47,982 nt of DNA, taken from positions 1 to 47,982 of the forward strand of contig CAISHQ010000004.1 of the NCBI GenBank assembly GCA_903885195.1. The letters run 5' to 3'. The stretch is from an uncultured Pseudomonadota bacterium. GTDB lineage: Bacteria; Pseudomonadota; Gammaproteobacteria; Steroidobacterales; Steroidobacteraceae. Under the pieces are notes generated by a model. That model ran no database searches and was not told the origin of the DNA. It worked only from the letters and a program-made list of their open reading frames with translations. The position numbers and the translations under genes are program-made. Shown piece after piece: positions 44,854 through 47,982 of the stretch (its first letter is position 1; every line of letters starts with the position of its first letter).

Positions 44854-45605
44854 ACGGCTGCCCTCTCGGCCGCCGTCCTGCCCGCGTCCATCGCGGCCTG
44901 CATCTCGCGCACGGCCACCTCGATCCCGTCGAACACGGCGCGGGCGATGATCGCATGGCCGATGTTGAGTTCGACGATCTCGGGAATCGCGGCTACCGCC
45001 TGTACGTTGGTGTAGTGCAAACCATGACCTGCGTGCACCTCGAGCCCGAAGGTCGCGGCCAGACGCGCACCCGCCCGCAGCCGCTCGAGCTCGTGCTCGG
45101 CGTGTTCCCCGCTCGCCTCGCAATATCGCCCGGTGTGCAGTTCGACGACCGGCGCACCGACGCGAACACTCGCTTCGATCTGCGCCGGATCCGGGTCGAT
45201 GAATAGCGCCACACGGATGCCGGCCGCAGCCAGCAGCGCGCAGCTCTCGCGCAAGCGCCCAATTTGACCAAGCACATCGAGGCCGCCCTCAGTGGTGATC
45301 TCGGCGCGCCGCTCGGGCACGAGACAGCAGTCGGCCGGCTGCACACGGCGCGCAAACCCCAGCATCTCGTCGGTGACTGCCATTTCGAGATTCATGCGCG
45401 TCTGCAGCAGCGGCCGCATCGCCAGCACATCGGCATCCTGAATGTGGCGCCGATCCTCGCGCAGATGCAGCGTGATGTTATGGGCACCGGCGCGCTCCGC
45501 CGCCAGCGCAGCCTTCACGGGATCGGGATAGTCGACGCGTCGGGCCTGCCGTAGCGTCGCCACGTGGTCGATGTTGACTCCGAGGATGAGCGGCGCGAGG
45601 CTCAC
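44850..45605 (-). CDS. pdxJ: Pyridoxine 5'-phosphate synthase PdxJ
   Basis: TIM-barrel enzyme making pyridoxine 5'-phosphate from 3-amino-2-oxopropyl phosphate and deoxyxylulose 5-phosphate. 251 residues: [59 protein letters not shown]-type [41 protein letters not shown]-type [33 protein letters not shown], and [36 protein letters not shown]. Position after recO is as in E. coli; acpS, the usual next gene there, is replaced by the exonuclease. Confidence 0.98.
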   Translation of the reverse strand: MSLAPLILGVNIDHVATLRQARRVDYPDPVKAALAAERAGAHNITLHLREDRRHIQDADVLAMRPLLQTRMNLEMAVTDEMLGFARRVQPADCCLVPERRAEITTEGGLDVLGQIGRLRESCALLAAAGIRVALFIDPDPAQIEASVRVGAPVVELHTGRYCEASGEHAEHELERLRAGARLAATFGLEVHAGHGLHYTNVQAVAAIPEIVELNIGHAIIARAVFDGIEVAVREMQAAMDAGRTAAERAAV

Positions 45606-46381
45606 GAGGGCTCTCCTCGCCGAGTCGCCGTACGACGACTCACGGCTCGGGCGACATCGCGCGTACGCAGTTCGCGCCCTTCGAGCGCACCATCGAGTGC
45701 AAGGCGCATGATTTTGCGGGCATCTTCCAGCACACCACTCTCCTGCCAGTGTTCCGCGGCGATCGCGAGCAGCGTGCGCCCGGCGAACACCCCTTCGGTT
45801 GTGGCCGCGCGGGTCTCCACGAAGCCCAGTCCCGGGTGGAAATGATAATACGCCTCGGGCTGCAGCGCGGCGCCGCTGCGCGCCTCGCTGCCAAACTCGA
45901 TGCCGTAACCCAAAAGCTCGAGCAGGCGCCGCTCGAACATGCGCAGCACCGGTGGCACCGACTCGCCCGCACGCAAGAGCGCCAGAGCCTCGTCGTACAG
46001 ATCAAAAATCGCCGGTTGCGCGTCGGTGCGCAAGGTCAGTTTGAGCAGCAATTCATTGAGGTACCACGCCGACAGCAACGCGCCCGCCGGCAACTCGGCG
46101 GCGGGCAACTCGGCGCCGCCTGTCTGGTCTTTCACCGGCGCCGCCTCGACAGCCGTGAGCTGACCCGCATCGCCACTGCCGCTCCAGCTCCCAAGCAAAC
46201 GGCGAAACGGCTGCAGCAGCGAGGCGGTGCGAGACTTCGGACCGCGCACGCCGCGCGCGAACAGCGTCAGGCGGCCATGCTCGCGCGTAAACACCTCGAG
46301 CATCCGACTCGTATCACGCCAGGGGCGATGGTGCAGCACGTACAGCGGCGCGAGTTCGACGCGACGACGGCTGGCCGACAT
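45602..46381 (-). CDS. recO: DNA repair protein RecO
   Basis: 259-residue recombination mediator that loads RecA on SSB-coated DNA with RecR. N-terminal OB fold: [58 protein letters not shown], then the helical domain with [51 protein letters not shown] and a C-terminal segment. The zinc-finger cysteines of some RecO proteins are absent, as in E. coli. It starts directly after the era stop with no gap, and its stop overlaps the pdxJ ATG. Confidence 0.95.
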   Translation of the reverse strand: MSASRRRVELAPLYVLHHRPWRDTSRMLEVFTREHGRLTLFARGVRGPKSRTASLLQPFRRLLGSWSGSGDAGQLTAVEAAPVKDQTGGAELPAAELPAGALLSAWYLNELLLKLTLRTDAQPAIFDLYDEALALLRAGESVPPVLRMFERRLLELLGYGIEFGSEARSGAALQPEAYYHFHPGLGFVETRAATTEGVFAGRTLLAIAAEHWQESGVLEDARKIMRLALDGALEGRELRTRDVARAVSRRTATRRGEPS

Positions 46382-47329
46382 TCACTCGAGCCCGAGCGAG
46401 CGCAGTGCCTGGGCATTGTCCGCCCAGTTCTCGCGAACCTTGACCCACAGCTCGAGGTGGCAACGCTGACCGAGTAGCGCGACGATGTCGCGACGCGCGG
46501 AACTGCCGACCCGCTTGAGGCGCTCCCCGCGCGCGCCGATGACGATCGGCTTCTGCCCTTCCCGATCGACCCAGATCACCGCATGAATCAGCTGACGGGT
46601 ACCGCCGCTGTCCATCGGCTCCTCGGCCATTTTCTCGATCTCCACGGCGATGCCGTAGGGCACTTCCTGATTGAGCTCGAGCGTGAGCTTCTCGCGGATG
46701 ATTTCCGTGATGCGAAAGCGCAGATCCCGATCGGTGCGATCCTGCTCATCGAACAGCTGCGGCGACTCCGGCAACTCCGCTGTGATGGCGTTGATGAGCG
46801 GCTCGAGATTGTCCCGACGGGTGGCGCTCACGGGCACGATGGCCCGAAAGGCATGCCGAGCGGCGAGCGCCTCGATGAACGGCAGCAGCCGTTCGCGGGG
46901 TCGTGCGGTGTCGACTTTGCTGACAACTGCGATCGCGGGTCGGCCGCTGTCGCGGATTCGCTGCATCACGGCCTCATCCTCGGGCCCCCAGCGCAAGGCC
47001 TCGACCACGAACACGACCACATCGGCATCGATCAGCGCACCTGCGGCGGCACGGTTCATCGCCCGGTTAAGGGCGCGCTTGCCGCCATCGTGCAGCCCCG
47101 GGGTGTCAACGAACGCGAGCTGCACGCCCGGACGATTGACGAGGCCCGTAATCCGATGACGCGTGGTCTGCGGCCTCGGCGTGACGATGGAAATCTTCTC
47201 GCCCACGAGCGCATTGAGCAGCGTCGACTTGCCGACGTTGGGTCGCCCGACGAGTGCGGCGAACCCAGCGCGAAAATGCGCCCCATCCACCGCAGCTTCC
47301 ACCGCCGTTTCCACTGTCGTCTCGTTCAT
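46382..47329 (-). CDS. era: Ribosome-assembly GTPase Era
   Basis: 315-residue GTPase with KH domain that matures 16S rRNA. G1 GRPNVGKSTLLNALVG, G2 TPRPQTTRHRI, G3 VDTPGLHDGG, and KH domain EGQKPIVIGARGERLKRVGSSARRDIVALLGQRCHLELWVKVRENWADN. The G4 motif reads VVSKVDTARP, with Ser where NKxD has Asn, a departure from the usual guanine-specificity motif. An N-terminal extension of about 20 residues (MNETTVETAVEAAVDGAH) precedes the G domain. ATG 47329 overlaps the rnc stop by four bases. Confidence 0.97.
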   Translation of the reverse strand: MNETTVETAVEAAVDGAHFRAGFAALVGRPNVGKSTLLNALVGEKISIVTPRPQTTRHRITGLVNRPGVQLAFVDTPGLHDGGKRALNRAMNRAAAGALIDADVVVFVVEALRWGPEDEAVMQRIRDSGRPAIAVVSKVDTARPRERLLPFIEALAARHAFRAIVPVSATRRDNLEPLINAITAELPESPQLFDEQDRTDRDLRFRITEIIREKLTLELNQEVPYGIAVEIEKMAEEPMDSGGTRQLIHAVIWVDREGQKPIVIGARGERLKRVGSSARRDIVALLGQRCHLELWVKVRENWADNAQALRSLGLE

Positions 47330-47982
47330 GCCAGCGCCTCGTCGATCTGTCGCAGGATCCGCTGCGCCGCATCCTGCTCGGCACGACGCCGACTGGACCC
47401 TTCACCCGCTGCGTTGAGCCCGAGCTGCGGCACCTCGCAACGCACCGAAAAATGCTGCGCATGCGCCTCGCCCTGCACCGACTCGACGATGTACTGGGGC
47501 AACGCGTGGCCGCGCGCCTGCAGATGTTCCTGCAGCCGCGTCTTCGGATCCTTCAGATCCTCAGGTCTTGGCAGAGTCTCCAGATGCGCCGCGGAGAGGT
47601 GCGCCACAAGCGCACGCGCCGCTTCAAGCCCCTGATCGAGGTAGACCGCACCAATCAAGGCCTCGAGCGCATCGGCCAAAATCGACTGACGGCGAAAGCC
47701 GCCGGTCTTGAGTTCACCGGAACCGAGTTGCAACTCATCGCCGAGCGAAATCGACTGCGCGATGCTCGCGAGCGGCTCCGCACTGACGAGACTCGCCCGC
47801 AGACGACTCAAATCGCCCTCGGTGCAGTCCGGAAACCGTGAATACAGCAACTCGGCGATCAGCAGGTTCAGCACCGCATCACCCAGGAACTCGAGACGCT
47901 CGTTGTTGCGTCCCGACGCGCTGCGATGAGTCAGTGCTGCCGTGAACAGCGCCGGATCGCGCGGCTCGTAGGCGAGACGTTC
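47326..47982 (-). CDS. rnc: Ribonuclease III (start lies beyond the right edge)
   Basis: Double-strand-specific endoribonuclease that processes rRNA precursors. The frame is open to the window edge; 218 codons are visible, missing only a few N-terminal residues. Visible start ERLAYEPRDPALFTAALTHRSASGRNNERLEFLGDAVLNLLIAELLY contains the RNase III signature with catalytic acidic residues; the second catalytic patch is ADALEALIGAVYLDQG. A double-stranded RNA-binding domain follows: DPKTRLQEHLQARGHALPQYIVESVQGEAHAQHFSVRCEV … GSSRRRAEQDAAQRIL. First visible gene of the seven-gene operon; era follows with an ATGA overlap. Confidence 0.97.
   Translation of the reverse strand, partial: ERLAYEPRDPALFTAALTHRSASGRNNERLEFLGDAVLNLLIAELLYSRFPDCTEGDLSRLRASLVSAEPLASIAQSISLGDELQLGSGELKTGGFRRQSILADALEALIGAVYLDQGLEAARALVAHLSAAHLETLPRPEDLKDPKTRLQEHLQARGHALPQYIVESVQGEAHAQHFSVRCEVPQLGLNAAGEGSSRRRAEQDAAQRILRQIDEALA

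Noticed and set aside
1-47982. tRNA, rRNA, insertion sequences, att sites or prophage
   Set aside because: Read through both strands for these; no cloverleaf, transposase, integrase or flanking direct repeats were recognised.

Overview
The window is compact, GC-rich chromosomal DNA, almost entirely protein-coding, from a gammaproteobacterium. The evidence is an Lpp-type alanine-zipper lipoprotein, a lipid A/Kdo block (kdsB, ycaR, lpxK, msbA), LolCDE, RNase E with a long disordered tail, a CsiV-like protein, and CTG-N10-CAG LexA boxes. Much of the gene content (fabH-plsX-rpmF-yceD / maf / rluC / rne / kdsB-ycaR-lpxK / comEC / DUF2062 / lol genes / mfd-csiV-nagZ / lexA) recalls a block I know from Pseudomonas, but rearranged. 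A Xanthomonadales/Nevskiales-like lineage is my guess; it is not proven by the sequence. I see no tRNA, rRNA, CRISPR array, prophage or insertion sequence.

Layout. (1) 1-4389: 3' part of a type II secretion cluster (gspD fragment, gspE, gspF) and a small charged ORF. (2) 4386-14406: SOS mutagenesis region, all on the minus strand except a nitroreductase: dnaE2 with its own LexA box, then cysD-cysNC (sulfate activation), then lexA - small CxCxC ORF - imuA - imuB behind twin LexA boxes. (3) 14393-19322: a PYROXD2-like FAD oxidoreductase and three glycosyltransferase-like genes. (4) 19414-19790: an abundant-type lipoprotein with promoter and terminator. (5) 19801-24313: fabH-plsX-rpmF-yceD facing maf, then rluC. 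(6) 24314-27516: rne with a 338-base leader. (7) 27513-33717: comEC, msbA, lpxK, ycaR, kdsB (minus strand). (8) 33734-37451: DUF2062 gene and lolC-lolE-lolD. (9) 37519-41669: mfd and csiV. (10) 41700-47982: a seven-gene, translationally coupled minus-strand operon rnc-era-recO-pdxJ-exonuclease-rlmD-nagZ; rnc runs off the right edge.

How it fits together: most genes serve envelope building (lipid A, Kdo, lipoprotein sorting, fatty acid initiation, peptidoglycan recycling, T2SS) or genome maintenance (LexA/ImuA/ImuB/DnaE2, Mfd, RecO, an exonuclease), plus RNA processing (RNase E, RNase III, Era, RluC, RlmD). 

The most interesting departures from the textbook are: a lexA operon carrying an unrecognised Cys-rich small protein; an ImuB whose usual N-terminus is replaced by a repeat-bearing segment; a dnaE2 start codon abutting its SOS box; a ComEC whose metallo-beta-lactamase-like domain has lost its metal-ligand motifs; and a GspE without its tetracysteine zinc motif.
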